Positions 1 to 9,500 of a stretch of DNA of 64,000 bases are shown here, one piece after another. The DNA lies in assembly GCF_018614655.1 (NCBI RefSeq), contig NZ_JAGGOG010000020.1, forward strand, positions 62,001 through 126,000, in the 5' to 3' direction. Source of the DNA: Pseudomonas fluorescens. Its GTDB lineage: Bacteria > Pseudomonadota > Gammaproteobacteria > Pseudomonadales > Pseudomonadaceae. Below the pieces are notes generated by a model. That model ran no database searches. It saw only the letters and a list, made by a program, of their open reading frames with translations, and had not been told where the DNA came from. Position numbers and translations under genes: made by a program. Each line of letters begins with the position of its first letter. Positions within the stretch are counted from its first letter, which is position 1.

Positions 1-2
1 AC

Positions 3-506
3 ATGACTCAAGTCAAACTGACCACCAACCACGGTGACATCGTCATCGAGCTGAACGCCGAGAAAGCGCCGATCACCGTCGCCAACTTCATCGAGTACGT
101 TAAAGCCGGCCACTACGAAAACACGGTTTTCCACCGTGTGATCGGTAACTTCATGGTCCAGGGCGGCGGTTTCGAGCCAGGCATGAAAGAAAAGAAAGAC
201 AAGCGTCCAAGCATCCAGAACGAAGCGGACAACGGCCTTTCCAACGACAAGTACACCGTCGCCATGGCCCGTACCATGGAACCGCATTCGGCCTCCGCAC
301 AGTTTTTCATCAACGTGGCCGACAACAGCTTCTTGAACCACAGCGGCAAGAACGTGCAGGGGTGGGGTTACGCGGTATTCGGCAAAGTGACTGCCGGCAC
401 TGACGTTGTCGACAAGATCAAAGGCGTACAAACCACCAGCAAGTCCGGTCACCAGGACGTCCCGGTAGAAGACGTGATCGTCGAGAAAGCCGAGATCGTT
501 GAGTGA
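3..506 (+). CDS. ppiB: Peptidyl-prolyl cis-trans isomerase B (cyclophilin)
   Basis: Cytoplasmic cyclophilin of 167 residues that isomerises Xaa-Pro bonds. The single cyclophilin domain fills the protein. The catalytic FHR motif is F43-H44-R45, followed by the MVQGGG strand at 51-56. There is no signal peptide, which fits the cytosolic PpiB rather than periplasmic PpiA. The ATG lies 2 bases inside the window, so its promoter and RBS cannot be seen. The stop codon overlaps the GTG of lpxH (GTGA), so the two are translationally coupled. The ppiB-lpxH order is usual in pseudomonads. Confidence 0.96.
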   Translation: MTQVKLTTNHGDIVIELNAEKAPITVANFIEYVKAGHYENTVFHRVIGNFMVQGGGFEPGMKEKKDKRPSIQNEADNGLSNDKYTVAMARTMEPHSASAQFFINVADNSFLNHSGKNVQGWGYAVFGKVTAGTDVVDKIKGVQTTSKSGHQDVPVEDVIVEKAEIVE

Positions 507-1252
507 TATTGCTGATTTCAGATTTGCATCTGGAAGAGGAGCGCCCGGATATTACCCGGGCGTTTCTGGATTTACTGAACGGCCGTGCCCGTTCCGCCCA
601 GGCGTTGTACATTCTGGGGGACTTCTTCGAAGCCTGGATTGGCGACGATGGGATGACGCCCTTCCAGCGTTCGATTTGCGAGGCTCTGCGCGAGCTGAGC
701 GATAGCGGCACCCAGATTTTCATCATGCATGGCAACCGGGACTTCCTGATCGGCAAAGCGTTCTGCAAAGCGGCAGGCGCCACGTTGCTCAAGGATCCCA
801 GTGTCGTGCAGTTTTATGGCGAGCCGGTGCTGTTGATGCACGGCGACAGCCTGTGTACCCGCGACGTTGGCTATATGAAGCTGCGGCGCATCCTGCGTAA
901 CCCCGTCACCCTGTTTATCCTGCGCCACCTGCCCTTGCGCACCCGGCACAAGCTGGCGCGCAAGCTGCGCAGCGAAAGCAGTGCCCAAGTGCGGATGAAG
1001 GCCAACGACATTGTCGATGTGACGCCTGAGGAAGTCCCGCGGGTGATGCAGGAGTTTGGCGTGCGGACCCTGGTCCACGGCCATACGCACCGCCCCGCCA
1101 TTCACAAGTTGCAGATTGGCGACCAGGCGGCCAAGCGTATCGTGCTGGGGGACTGGGACAAACAGGGTTGGGCGTTGCAGGTGGATGAGCAAGGATTTCA
1201 ATTAGCGGCGTTTGACTTTGTCAATCCGCAGTTGGCACTGCCTGGAAACTGA
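503..1252 (+). CDS. lpxH: UDP-2,3-diacylglucosamine diphosphatase
   Basis: Lipid A biosynthesis enzyme that hydrolyses UDP-2,3-diacylglucosamine to lipid X and UMP at the inner membrane. It is a 249-residue calcineurin-like metallophosphoesterase with the full di-metal set: D7-x-H9 in SDLH, D40 in GDFFE, N78-R79-D80 in GNRD, H113 in MHGD, and H194-x-H196 in GHTH. The start is a GTG whose last bases form the ppiB stop. Length and motifs match LpxH and not the alternative enzyme LpxI. Confidence 0.96.
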   Translation: MILLISDLHLEEERPDITRAFLDLLNGRARSAQALYILGDFFEAWIGDDGMTPFQRSICEALRELSDSGTQIFIMHGNRDFLIGKAFCKAAGATLLKDPSVVQFYGEPVLLMHGDSLCTRDVGYMKLRRILRNPVTLFILRHLPLRTRHKLARKLRSESSAQVRMKANDIVDVTPEEVPRVMQEFGVRTLVHGHTHRPAIHKLQIGDQAAKRIVLGDWDKQGWALQVDEQGFQLAAFDFVNPQLALPGN

Positions 1253-1261
1253 ATATTCCGT

Positions 1262-1391
1262 TGTGGCGAGCGGGCTTGCCCGCGTTGGGCTGCGAAGCAG
1301 CCCCAGTAAGATCACCGCATTCTTTCAGTTGGACCGACGACAGGTTTTAGGGCTGCTGCGCAGCCCAACGCGGGCAAGCCCGCTCGCCACA
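1262..1391. repeat. REP pair in inverted orientation (BIME-like)
   Basis: Two arms of about 42 bases face each other at 1262-1304 and 1351-1391. Each carries the core GTGGCGAGCGGGCTTGCCCG followed by TTGGGCTGC and a small GCAGC/GCTGC hairpin. The element fills the gap between convergent lpxH and the emrB-like gene and can form a long hairpin, so it may end transcription from both sides. The same family recurs at 17473-17515 and 49197-49328. Confidence 0.85.
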
Positions 1392-1407
1392 GTAAAAAAC
1401 ATCAAGA

Positions 1408-2937
1408 CTAGTGCCCGCTGGCCTCCGGCCCCGCCTTCGCGGCAAACGGCGGCTTGGCCAGCCACACAATCACGATCAACCCCATGAACATCCACCCCAG
1501 CAACGTGAAGTAATCCACGGTGGACATCATGTACGCCTGGCTCGTCAGTATCTGATCCAACTGCGCATACGCCTTGTGCCCTGCCCCGCCCAGCGCATTC
1601 AACGCGTCGCGGGTGGCCGAGTCGTAGGTCGTCATATTTTCGCTCATATAGGCATGGTGCTGATCCGCCCGACGAATCCAGATCCAGGTCGTCAGCGACG
1701 CCGCGAAGCTACCGCCCAAGGTCCGCAGAAAGGTCGCAAGACCCGCGCCATCGGCAATCTGATGCGGTGGCAGGTCGGACATCAGGATGCTCAAGGTCGG
1801 CATGAAGAACAGCGCTACACCAATACCCATGAACAGTTGCACCAGAGCGATATGCTCGAAGTCCACTTCGTTGGTAAAGCCGGCGCGCATGAAGCAGCTC
1901 ACGCCAATCGCCAAAAACGCCAGCCCGGCCAACAGGCGCAAGTCGAACTTGTGGGCGTATTTGCCGACAAAGGGCGACATCAGCACCGGCAGAATCCCGA
2001 TCGGTGCCACCGCAAGCCCCGCCCAGGTGGCGGTGTAGCCCATCTGGGTCTGCAGCCACTGCGGCAGGATCAGGTTGATCCCGAAGAAACCGGCGTAGCC
2101 CAGCACCAGCACAATCGTGCCGATACGGAAGTTGCGATGAGCAAACAACCGCAGGTTGACCACCGGGTGTTTGTCGGTCATTTCCCAGATGATGAACACC
2201 GCCAGGGCAATCAACGAAATCACCGCACCAATGATGATGAAGTTCGACTCGAACCAATCCAGGTCATTGCCCTTGTCGAGGATGATCTGCAGGGCACCGA
2301 CGCCGACAATCAGGCTCAACAACCCAACGTAATCCATCGGCTGGTGACTGGTGACCACTGGCCGCTTCTTCAACTGGAAACGCACCACCATCACCGCAAA
2401 GATACCGATGGGCACGTTGATAAAGAAGATCCACGGCCAACTGTAGCTGTCGGTGATCCAGCCACCGAGAATCGGCCCCGCAATCGGCGCCACCACCGTG
2501 ACCATTGCCAGCAACGCCAAGGCCATGCCTCGCCTCGCCGGCGGGTAGACCGCGATCAGTAACGTCTGGGTCATCGGATACAGCGGACCGGCCACCAAGC
2601 CTTGCAGCACCCGGAAGCCGATCAGCTCGGGCATCGAGGTGGAGACACCACAGAGAAACGAGGCCAACACAAACAGGATGGTGGCCCACAGAAACAGCTT
2701 CACCTCACCGAAGCGACGGCTCAGCCAGCCAGTCAGCGGCAAGGCGATGGCGTTACTCACGGCAAACGAGGTGATGACCCAGGTGCCCTGCTCCGAACTC
2801 ACGCCCAGGTTGCCGGAAATGGTCGGCAACGCCACGTTGGCGATGGTGGTGTCGAGCACCTGCATGAAGGTCGCCAGGGACAGGCCGATGGTGGCCATCA
2901 GCAAGCTGGGCGGCGTGAAGGAAGCGTTATTGCTCAT
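1408..2937 (-). CDS. emrB: DHA2-family (EmrB/QacA) drug:proton antiporter
   Basis: Inner-membrane MFS exporter of 509 residues with about 14 predicted membrane segments, the length typical of the DHA2 family. The antiporter motif GPILGGWI lies in the fifth segment, and the LDTTIANVALP motif of this family is near the N terminus. It is the last gene of the operon MarR–NodT lipoprotein–EmrA–EmrB, all on the minus strand, and would work with the other two products as a tripartite pump. The substrate cannot be read from sequence; lipophilic drugs or weak acids are usual for the family. Confidence 0.92.
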   Translation of the reverse strand: MSNNASFTPPSLLMATIGLSLATFMQVLDTTIANVALPTISGNLGVSSEQGTWVITSFAVSNAIALPLTGWLSRRFGEVKLFLWATILFVLASFLCGVSTSMPELIGFRVLQGLVAGPLYPMTQTLLIAVYPPARRGMALALLAMVTVVAPIAGPILGGWITDSYSWPWIFFINVPIGIFAVMVVRFQLKKRPVVTSHQPMDYVGLLSLIVGVGALQIILDKGNDLDWFESNFIIIGAVISLIALAVFIIWEMTDKHPVVNLRLFAHRNFRIGTIVLVLGYAGFFGINLILPQWLQTQMGYTATWAGLAVAPIGILPVLMSPFVGKYAHKFDLRLLAGLAFLAIGVSCFMRAGFTNEVDFEHIALVQLFMGIGVALFFMPTLSILMSDLPPHQIADGAGLATFLRTLGGSFAASLTTWIWIRRADQHHAYMSENMTTYDSATRDALNALGGAGHKAYAQLDQILTSQAYMMSTVDYFTLLGWMFMGLIVIVWLAKPPFAAKAGPEASGH

Positions 2938-3003
2938 CGCAAATCCTGTGAAACGGCGGTGGGCGCTACGGCCGCCAAGGGCCGTAGCTGACGGATTGGC
3001 GAA

Positions 3004-4206
3004 TCAGCGCTGGGCGGCCTTGGGAGCGGCAGCGCTGTTTTCATGGATCAGTTGGCTGATCATCGCATCGGCCTCGGCCAATTGACGGTCGTACACGTTG
3101 GTGCTGAACGAAGCCTTTTGTGGCGCCTGTTGGGCCAATACCGGGCCGCTCTGGTCGTGCAGGTTGACGTTGACCACGGTGGACAAGCCGACCCGCAACG
3201 GGTTCTTGGCCAACTCTTCGGCATTGATATGAATCCGCACTGGCACCCGCTGCACGATCTTGATCCAGTTACCGGTGGCGTTCTGCGCCGGCAGCAAGGC
3301 GAAGGCACTGCCGGTCCCGGCACCAAGGCTGTCCACGCTGCCGCTGAACTTCACGTCGCTGCCGTAGATATCCGTTTCGATATCCACCGGCTGGCCGATG
3401 CGCATCTGGCGTAGTTGGGTTTCCTTGAAGTTGGCGTCGATCCACAACTGATCCAGCGGGATAACCGCCATCAACGCGGTACCTGGCTGCACACGCTGAC
3501 CCAGTTGCACGGTGCGCTTGGCAACGTAACCGGTGACCGGCGCGATCAGGGTGCTGCGGGCGTTGGTCAGATAAGCCTGGCGCAATTGCGCAGCGGCGGC
3601 CTGCACGTCCGGGTGCGACGAAATTACCGTGTCGTCAACCAGTGCGTTGGTGGTCTTGAGTTGCTGCTCGAGGCTGGCCAGCGCGTTATTCGCCGAGGTC
3701 AAACTGTCGCGAGCGTGGGACAGTTCTTCCAGGGAAATAGCCCCGCCCTGCGCCAGGTTTTTCCGACGGTTGTAGTTGTCCTGAGCGGTTTGCACTTCGG
3801 CTTTCTGTGCGTTGACCTGGGCTTTCATCCCATCAACGTTGCTGTACAAGCCACGCACCTGACGCACCGTGCGCGCCAGGTTAGCCTGGGCACTTTGCAA
3901 GCCGACGGCGGCATCGTTGGGATCGAAGTTGATCAGCACCTGGCCCTCATGGACCAGGTCGCCATCGTCGGCACCGATGCTCACCACGGTGCCGGTAACC
4001 AGCGGAGTGATTTCCACCACGTTGCCGTTCACGTAGGCGTCGTCGGTGCTTTCGCTCCAGCGTCCGTAGAACTCGTACCAGCCCCATACGCCCAGGACGC
4101 CGAGGATGACGATCAACGCCAGGACCAGCAGCATGAATTTGCGTTTGCCCGGGTTGCCGGTGTCTGCAGGTTGTTGGTTTGTGTTGTTTGTTTCGACAGT
4201 GGCCAT
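3004..4206 (-). CDS. emrA: EmrA-like periplasmic adaptor (HlyD family)
   Basis: Membrane-fusion protein of 400 residues linking the EmrB-like pump to the outer-membrane channel. It has one N-terminal membrane segment at about 24-44, then a split biotinyl-lipoyl domain, a long coiled-coil hairpin (about 100-190) and a beta-barrel domain. The C terminus is a short alanine-rich tail. It sits 15 bases after the outer-membrane component gene and 66 bases before emrB on the minus strand, consistent with one transcript. Confidence 0.93.
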   Translation of the reverse strand: MATVETNNTNQQPADTGNPGKRKFMLLVLALIVILGVLGVWGWYEFYGRWSESTDDAYVNGNVVEITPLVTGTVVSIGADDGDLVHEGQVLINFDPNDAAVGLQSAQANLARTVRQVRGLYSNVDGMKAQVNAQKAEVQTAQDNYNRRKNLAQGGAISLEELSHARDSLTSANNALASLEQQLKTTNALVDDTVISSHPDVQAAAAQLRQAYLTNARSTLIAPVTGYVAKRTVQLGQRVQPGTALMAVIPLDQLWIDANFKETQLRQMRIGQPVDIETDIYGSDVKFSGSVDSLGAGTGSAFALLPAQNATGNWIKIVQRVPVRIHINAEELAKNPLRVGLSTVVNVNLHDQSGPVLAQQAPQKASFSTNVYDRQLAEADAMISQLIHENSAAAPKAAQR

Positions 4207-4221
4207 GACTAGTACCTTGAA

Positions 4222-5673
4222 TTATTCAGTGCGCGTGGCTGGGGTGGTCGACGCCACGTTATCGGCGTGAAACCCGCCGCCCAGGGCCTGCATCAATTGA
4301 ATCGAAAGATCGATTTGCTCGGCATTCAGGCTGGCCAACTGACGTTGGGCCTGCAGCAATTGCTGCTCGATACTGAGCACGTCCAGGTAGTTACCGATAC
4401 CTGAGCCGTAACGCTGAACCACGGTGTTATAGGACTCTTGGGCGATGTCCGTCGCATGTTGCTGGGCCTGAATCTGGCGGCCGATGTCGCGCAACTGCGA
4501 GAGGCTGTCGCTGACATCCCCCAGGGCTTTCACCAGGCTTTTGTTGTACTGGGCCACCGCCAAGTCGTAGTCGGCGTCGCGGGAATCGAGGTCGGCGCGC
4601 AGGCGGCCGCCATCGAAAATCGGCAGCGACACCGTCGGCGCGATGTTGAAGAACCGGCTGGCAGAACCGAACATCGCATCCCCCAACAACGACTCGGCCC
4701 CGGCGCTCGCGCTCAGGTTGAGGTTGGGATAGAAGTTGGCTTTGCCGGCGACGATGTTCTTGCTCGCCGCCTCCACCCGCCAGCGGGCGGCAATCAGGTC
4801 CGGGCGACGCCCCAGCAACTCGGCCGGCAGCACCGAAGGCACGGCGACGGCACTGGGCTTGAGGACATTGGGACGGCTCAGTTCATTGCCGCGGTCCGGG
4901 CCTTTGCCGAGCAATACCGCCAGGGTGATCTTGGCGCTTTGCAGGGTTTTCTCGGCGTCGATCAGTTGCGACTCGGCGCTGGCTTCCAGACTTTCAGTTT
5001 GCTGGTATTGGTACTGGCTGTCGATTCCGGAGCTCAGCCGACGTTTGCCCAGGTCGAGCATTTGCCGGGTGCGCTTGAGGTCGTCATTGGCCAGGTCCCG
5101 AACGATATGGGCGCGGCCCAGGTCGCTGTAGGCCCGCGCAACGTCGGCCGCCAAGGTCAACTGAGCGGCTTGCTGATCAACTTCGGCGGCGCGAGCCTGG
5201 CCCAGCGCGGCTTCCCAGGCGGCACGCTGGCCTCCCCAGAGGTCGAAGTTGTAATTGAAGCCGGCGCTGACGTTACGCACGGTGGCGTAGGCATCGCCCA
5301 CTCCGCGCGGGTCCTGATCCTTGGCCAGGCGCGAACGGCTGATACCGGCACTGGCATCCAGGGTCGGCATGCGTGCAGCATCGGCGGCATAAGCGGCAGC
5401 TTCGGCCTGGTGGGCACGGGCGCTGGCCACTTGCATGTCGGGGCTGTCGCGCAAGGCTTCGTGGATCAGGCCGTCGAGTTGCGGGTCGCCGAGGCTTTTC
5501 CACCAGTCAGCTTTTGGCCAGGCGGCAGGCGACAGGGTCACGCCGCTAAGGGATTTGCCGGCTTGCAGGTTATTGGCTTCGAGGCGTTTGCCTTCGGTGT
5601 CCAAGCCACTGAAATTGGCACAACCGGCCATGCTCATGGCTACCAGCACAAGGCAAAGGGCGCGAGTGTTCAT
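4222..5673 (-). CDS. NodT-family outer-membrane efflux lipoprotein
   Basis: Outer-membrane channel of 483 residues (TolC/OprM superfamily). The signal peptide ends in a lipobox, SMAGC, with C18 as the acylated residue. Two OEP repeats follow, rich in long amphipathic helices, as expected for a trimeric exit duct. The ATG overlaps the upstream MarR stop as ATGA. With the EmrA/EmrB-like proteins it forms a complete pump. E. coli EmrAB borrows TolC, so an operon with its own channel is the MarR–NodT–HlyD–MFS layout found in many Proteobacteria. Confidence 0.93.
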   Translation of the reverse strand: MNTRALCLVLVAMSMAGCANFSGLDTEGKRLEANNLQAGKSLSGVTLSPAAWPKADWWKSLGDPQLDGLIHEALRDSPDMQVASARAHQAEAAAYAADAARMPTLDASAGISRSRLAKDQDPRGVGDAYATVRNVSAGFNYNFDLWGGQRAAWEAALGQARAAEVDQQAAQLTLAADVARAYSDLGRAHIVRDLANDDLKRTRQMLDLGKRRLSSGIDSQYQYQQTESLEASAESQLIDAEKTLQSAKITLAVLLGKGPDRGNELSRPNVLKPSAVAVPSVLPAELLGRRPDLIAARWRVEAASKNIVAGKANFYPNLNLSASAGAESLLGDAMFGSASRFFNIAPTVSLPIFDGGRLRADLDSRDADYDLAVAQYNKSLVKALGDVSDSLSQLRDIGRQIQAQQHATDIAQESYNTVVQRYGSGIGNYLDVLSIEQQLLQAQRQLASLNAEQIDLSIQLMQALGGGFHADNVASTTPATRTE

Positions 5674-6143
5674 TGGGTACCTACCCGCTGGAGGGTGATG
5701 GGATCACCTGCAGCTATCAGAATTTTCTTCAAGATTTTTTCCAGGGTTTGCAACTCACCCGGCTCCAAGGCGCCGGCCAACTGGTTCAAGGCCTGGGCGC
5801 CGATGTGCGGCAACATGTCCGCCAGGCGTTGGCCTTCGGCGGTCAACACCAACTGCACCTGGCGCCGGTCCTGTTCGGAACGCTTGCGCGCCAACAGGTC
5901 TTTTTGCTCCAGACGGTCGAGCATGCGGGTCATTGAGCCGCTGTCCAGAGACAGGTTGCGGCACAGCTCCGCCGGGGTGTCGACGCCGAACTGGGCCATG
6001 ATGATCAACACCTTGAACTGCGCGGCGGTGATGCCGTGAGGTTCCATGTGGGTGTCGATGATCTTGTCCTTGAGCAAGGCGGCGCGACCCAAGAGCAGTC
6101 CGAGGTGGCAGTTGTGGAAGTTTTCAGGCGTGAAGTGTTTCAT
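5670..6143 (-). CDS. MarR-family repressor of the efflux operon
   Basis: Winged-helix regulator of 157 residues and first gene of the efflux operon. The DNA-binding core spans about 35-105, including the TPAELCRNLSLDSGSMTRMLDRLEQKDL helices in two parts (recognition helix around SGSMTRMLDRLE). The likely operators are two CTGCCTAGGCAG palindromes directly upstream, one lying between the -35 and -10, so autorepression with ligand release is the probable mode. The ligand is unknown. Confidence 0.92.
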   Translation of the reverse strand: MKHFTPENFHNCHLGLLLGRAALLKDKIIDTHMEPHGITAAQFKVLIIMAQFGVDTPAELCRNLSLDSGSMTRMLDRLEQKDLLARKRSEQDRRQVQLVLTAEGQRLADMLPHIGAQALNQLAGALEPGELQTLEKILKKILIAAGDPITLQRVGTQ

Positions 6144-6160
6144 CGAGACCTACCTACTAA

Positions 6161-6215
6161 CTGCCTAGGCAGCAAATGTATGACGAGATGTTACTGCCTA
6201 GGCAGCGAATGTCAA
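6161..6215 (-). promoter_or_regulatory. Efflux-operon promoter with two MarR operators
   Basis: Reading the minus strand, TTGACA (6210-6215) and TAACAT (6188-6193) are 16 bases apart. A perfect palindrome CTGCCTAGGCAG (6194-6205) fills most of the spacer. A second identical copy lies at 6161-6172, 33 bases away (about three helical turns), between the promoter and the marR start. Flanking bases are also conserved (AATG on one side). That these are the MarR binding sites is inferred from position. Confidence 0.85.
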
Positions 6216-6290
6216 ACAAATAGTTAGGTTGCTTTGTATTGGGCGAATAAGGGGTGGGGAGATAGCGGCGGGAGTGCGGCTAACTGTGGG

Positions 6291-6570
6291 GGCGCAGCCT
6301 GCGATCGGCTGCGCACCAGTCGTAAGGATCTTGAAACCGCCGAAGGTCCTGCGGCCCTTATCGCAGCCTCGTGCCTCGGCAGCGGCTACAGGGTTGTGTC
6401 GATCACCTGTAGCCGCTGGCGCAGCCTGCGATCGGCTGCGCAGCAGTCGTAAGAATCTTGAAACCGCTGAAGGGCCTTCGGCCCTTATCGCAGCCTCGTG
6501 CCTCGGCAGCGGCTACAGGGCCGCGTCGATTGCCTGCAGCTGCTGGCGTAGCCTGCGATCGGCTGCGGCT
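6291..6570. repeat. Tandem REP array, three copies
   Basis: GGCGCAGCCTGCGATCGGCT recurs at 6291, 6419 and, with one change (GGCGTAGCC), at 6545. The spacing is 128 and 126 bases. The bases between copies are also repeated (AGTCGTAAG..TCTTGAAACCGC, then GCAGCCTCGTGCCTCGGCAG), so the unit is about 127 bp in a 2.2-copy array. It lies in the 425-base gap between the MarR promoter and the end of tamB and belongs to a different REP family from the others in this window. No gene is visible in the rest of the gap. Confidence 0.85.
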
Positions 6571-9500
6571 AGAAATCCCGCTTGTAGAAAATGTCCAGTG
6601 AGCTGGCCACGCCGCTGGCCACTTCCAAATACACTTTCTTGCTCAGCAAGTACCGCAAGGCGATGGTATTGGCCGGCTCAAACACCCCGACGCCATAGCG
6701 CAAGCTGAGCTTTTCCGAGATCTTGCCGCTGGCCACCACGGCCGTATTGTTGCCGCTACCCTGGGTGTCGAGGTCGAAGTCTTGGATACCCAGTTTATTG
6801 GCGATGTCCGACGTCACCCCCGCGCTGCCCATCAACCCCAACCCCAATGCCGCCTGGGCGAGCATGTTGTTGTCTTCGCCGGTGGTGCTCAGCGGACGCC
6901 CCAGCACCAGGTAAGACAGCGCCTGCTCCTGGCTCATGGCCGGTTCCGAGAAAATTTGCGTGGTGGGTTGCTCGGCGCTGCCACTCAGGCGGATGCCGGC
7001 GATCACGTCATCGGTCTGGCGGATGGCTTCGATGTCCAGGTACGGCTGGTCGAGCGGGCCGGCGAACAGCAGCCGCGCCCGACGCACATTGAGGCGCTGA
7101 CCATAGGCACGGTAGCGGCCATCGTTGAGCCACAACTCGCCACGGGTGTCCATGTTGTCGCCGATGTGTACGTGGCCTTGCACCTTGGCGGTCAGGCCGA
7201 ATCCGGCGAAGTTCAGCGTGTCTTTGCCAACTTCCACATCGATGTCCATGGCCATCGCCATCGGCGGCTTGCCTTCCTCGGTCTGGCTGCCGACGATCAC
7301 CGTGTCATCGGACACCTTGACCGTCGACGGCGGCAGTTCACGCACGGTGATGTCGCCCTTGGGGATCTGCACCTTGCCGGCGATGGCCAGCTTGTCGTGC
7401 TTCAGGGTGATTTTCAGGTCGGGGGCCACTTCCAGTTCTGCGTAAGGCTCAACGGTGACTGGCAGTTGCGTACCTTGCAGGCGGATGTCGACGGCCAGGG
7501 CCTGGCCCCAGTCGATCTGGCCCTTCACGCTGCCCTGCCCGGCTTTACCACTTTTCCAGCCGCCATTGAGTTGCACGCTTTCGCCAGCGATCAAGGCCTG
7601 GATGTTCAGGTCTTCAAGGCTGATGGGTAATTCAGGGCCGGAAATCTCGCCGCCCACCAGGTTCACACTGCCGTTGACCTGGGGCGCCAACAGGCCGCCG
7701 GAAAGACGACCGTTGCCGTTGAGCCGGCCATTGAGTTTTTCCACCATCGGCACAAAGGGTCGCGCAACGGCCAAGTCCAGCCCGGTGAGGCTGAAATTGC
7801 CGGTCAACGGCTTGTTCTTCGGCAACGGATTGATCTGGGCCTGCAACAGCAACTCCCCCAGCTTGCCGCCACGGAAACTCAGCTGAGTGTCGATGCGCTT
7901 GGGGTTGAGGGTGGTTTCCAGTTTGAGGGTGTCATAAGGGAAATCCAGCCACTGGCCCTTGTCCCTGACCCGCATCGTGCCGCCGCTGGCATCCACCGAA
8001 ACCACACCTTTAGGCCCGCTGGCCGGCAGGTCGAGTTGTACGTCGGCGTTGAGTTTGCCCTGCCAGGCGAAATCCTTGGGCAGCCATTGCGCCAGGCTGT
8101 CGATGGGGAATTGCTTGAGGTGGTAACGCAGCTTGGGCTCGGGCATCAACCGTTGGTCTTCACCACACAGGCTCGCCGGGCCGGACACCCAGCAGTGAGC
8201 GGAAAAGGTCAGCTTGCCGTCTGCCAGGCGTTCGATTTTCGCCGGGGCTTGCAGCTTCCAGTCCTGCCCACCAGCTTGCACGTCGCCGCTGGCCAAACGT
8301 CCGCGCCAGTTGCCCTTGTCCAGGTTGCCATCAAGGGCCAACGCCAGCTTGAGCAACGGGCCGGCCAGGTCCAACTGGACTTTCTGGCTCTTGATATCGC
8401 CCTGAGCACTGGCGGTCAGGGTGCCAACCTGGGTTTCACCGGCCTGAATGCCGCTACCCTTGAGGTCGATCCTGGCTCGCTGGGCGTTGTCGAGGCTGGC
8501 GTCCAGGGTCAGGCTTTGCAGGCGGTTGTCTTCAAACGCCAGTTGCTGACCCAACACATTGAGTTTGCCCTGGGGTGCCTGAAGTGTGCCCGCCACATCG
8601 AGACGGCCATTGACTTGCCCCCGCAGTTGCGGCCACAGCTGGGCCAGGCGCGCCAGCTTGATATCGATCTGCCCGGCCAGGCGTTGTTGCAGGCTGCCAC
8701 TGCCGTTGATGCGGTTGTCGCCGAGGCGAATATCCAGGGCACCGAGGGTCCACTGTTCGCCCGCGCCTTCGGCCTTGGCCTGGAGCACGGCCGGCTGGCC
8801 GCGCAAGCGACCCTTGAGGTCGAGGTCGGCATTCAGCTTAAGCTGCTGGTTTTTCATCTCGCCCTTGCTGCGCAACGGGCCGGCAAGCGTGCCCGGCAAC
8901 TCCGCGACCCAGTACGCCGGGTTGATCGCCGACAGGTCCAGTGCCGTATCCCACGCAATGCCGTCGGCGTATTGCAGGTTCAAGTGGCCTTCGGCCTTGC
9001 CTTGACCGGCGGCCAGTTTCAGCTCCGGCAGGAACACTTGCTTGAGGTCGCCACTGAACGGGCTGCTCAGGCTGAACTTGCCTGCCGGGCCATCGAGGTC
9101 GGCCTTGAAGTTGCCCAGGTAGTTGCCGTCTTTGTAAGAGACTTCGCCATTGAAGGTACGCAACGCCACTTGGGGTTCATCGATCAGCGGGTAGAGCCGA
9201 TGCCAGGGGAAGTCCAGCCAGTCGATTTTCGCGTCGGCGCTGAAGCCCTGCTGCCAGTCCAACTGGGCACTGAGCTTGAGGCTTTGCTTATCGCCGGCAT
9301 TCAGGTCCAGGCCAGCGATCTGTGCACCGTTACCGTCGACCGTGCCTTGCAGCAGCAGGTCCACCGGGCCTTTTTCTGCGGGCAACACCGCCTTGCCCAG
9401 CAGTTGGTAACCGTTTTTCAGATCGCCCTTGGCTGTCAGATCCAACTGATTGAGTTGCAGGGTATCGGGCAAGTCGGCACTGGCCTTGAACCCATCGGAG

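Noticed and set aside
1262..1391. Small RNA gene suggested by the long hairpin
   Set aside because: The same sequence recurs elsewhere as a REP pair and no promoter is visible.
4438..6039. 533-codon ORF on the plus strand opposite the NodT and MarR genes
   Set aside because: It spans two well-supported minus-strand genes and their ATGA overlap; no domain recognised.
6291..6570. CRISPR-like array
   Set aside because: Repeats are about 127 bases apart with similar, not unique, spacers and no cas genes; they are REP elements.
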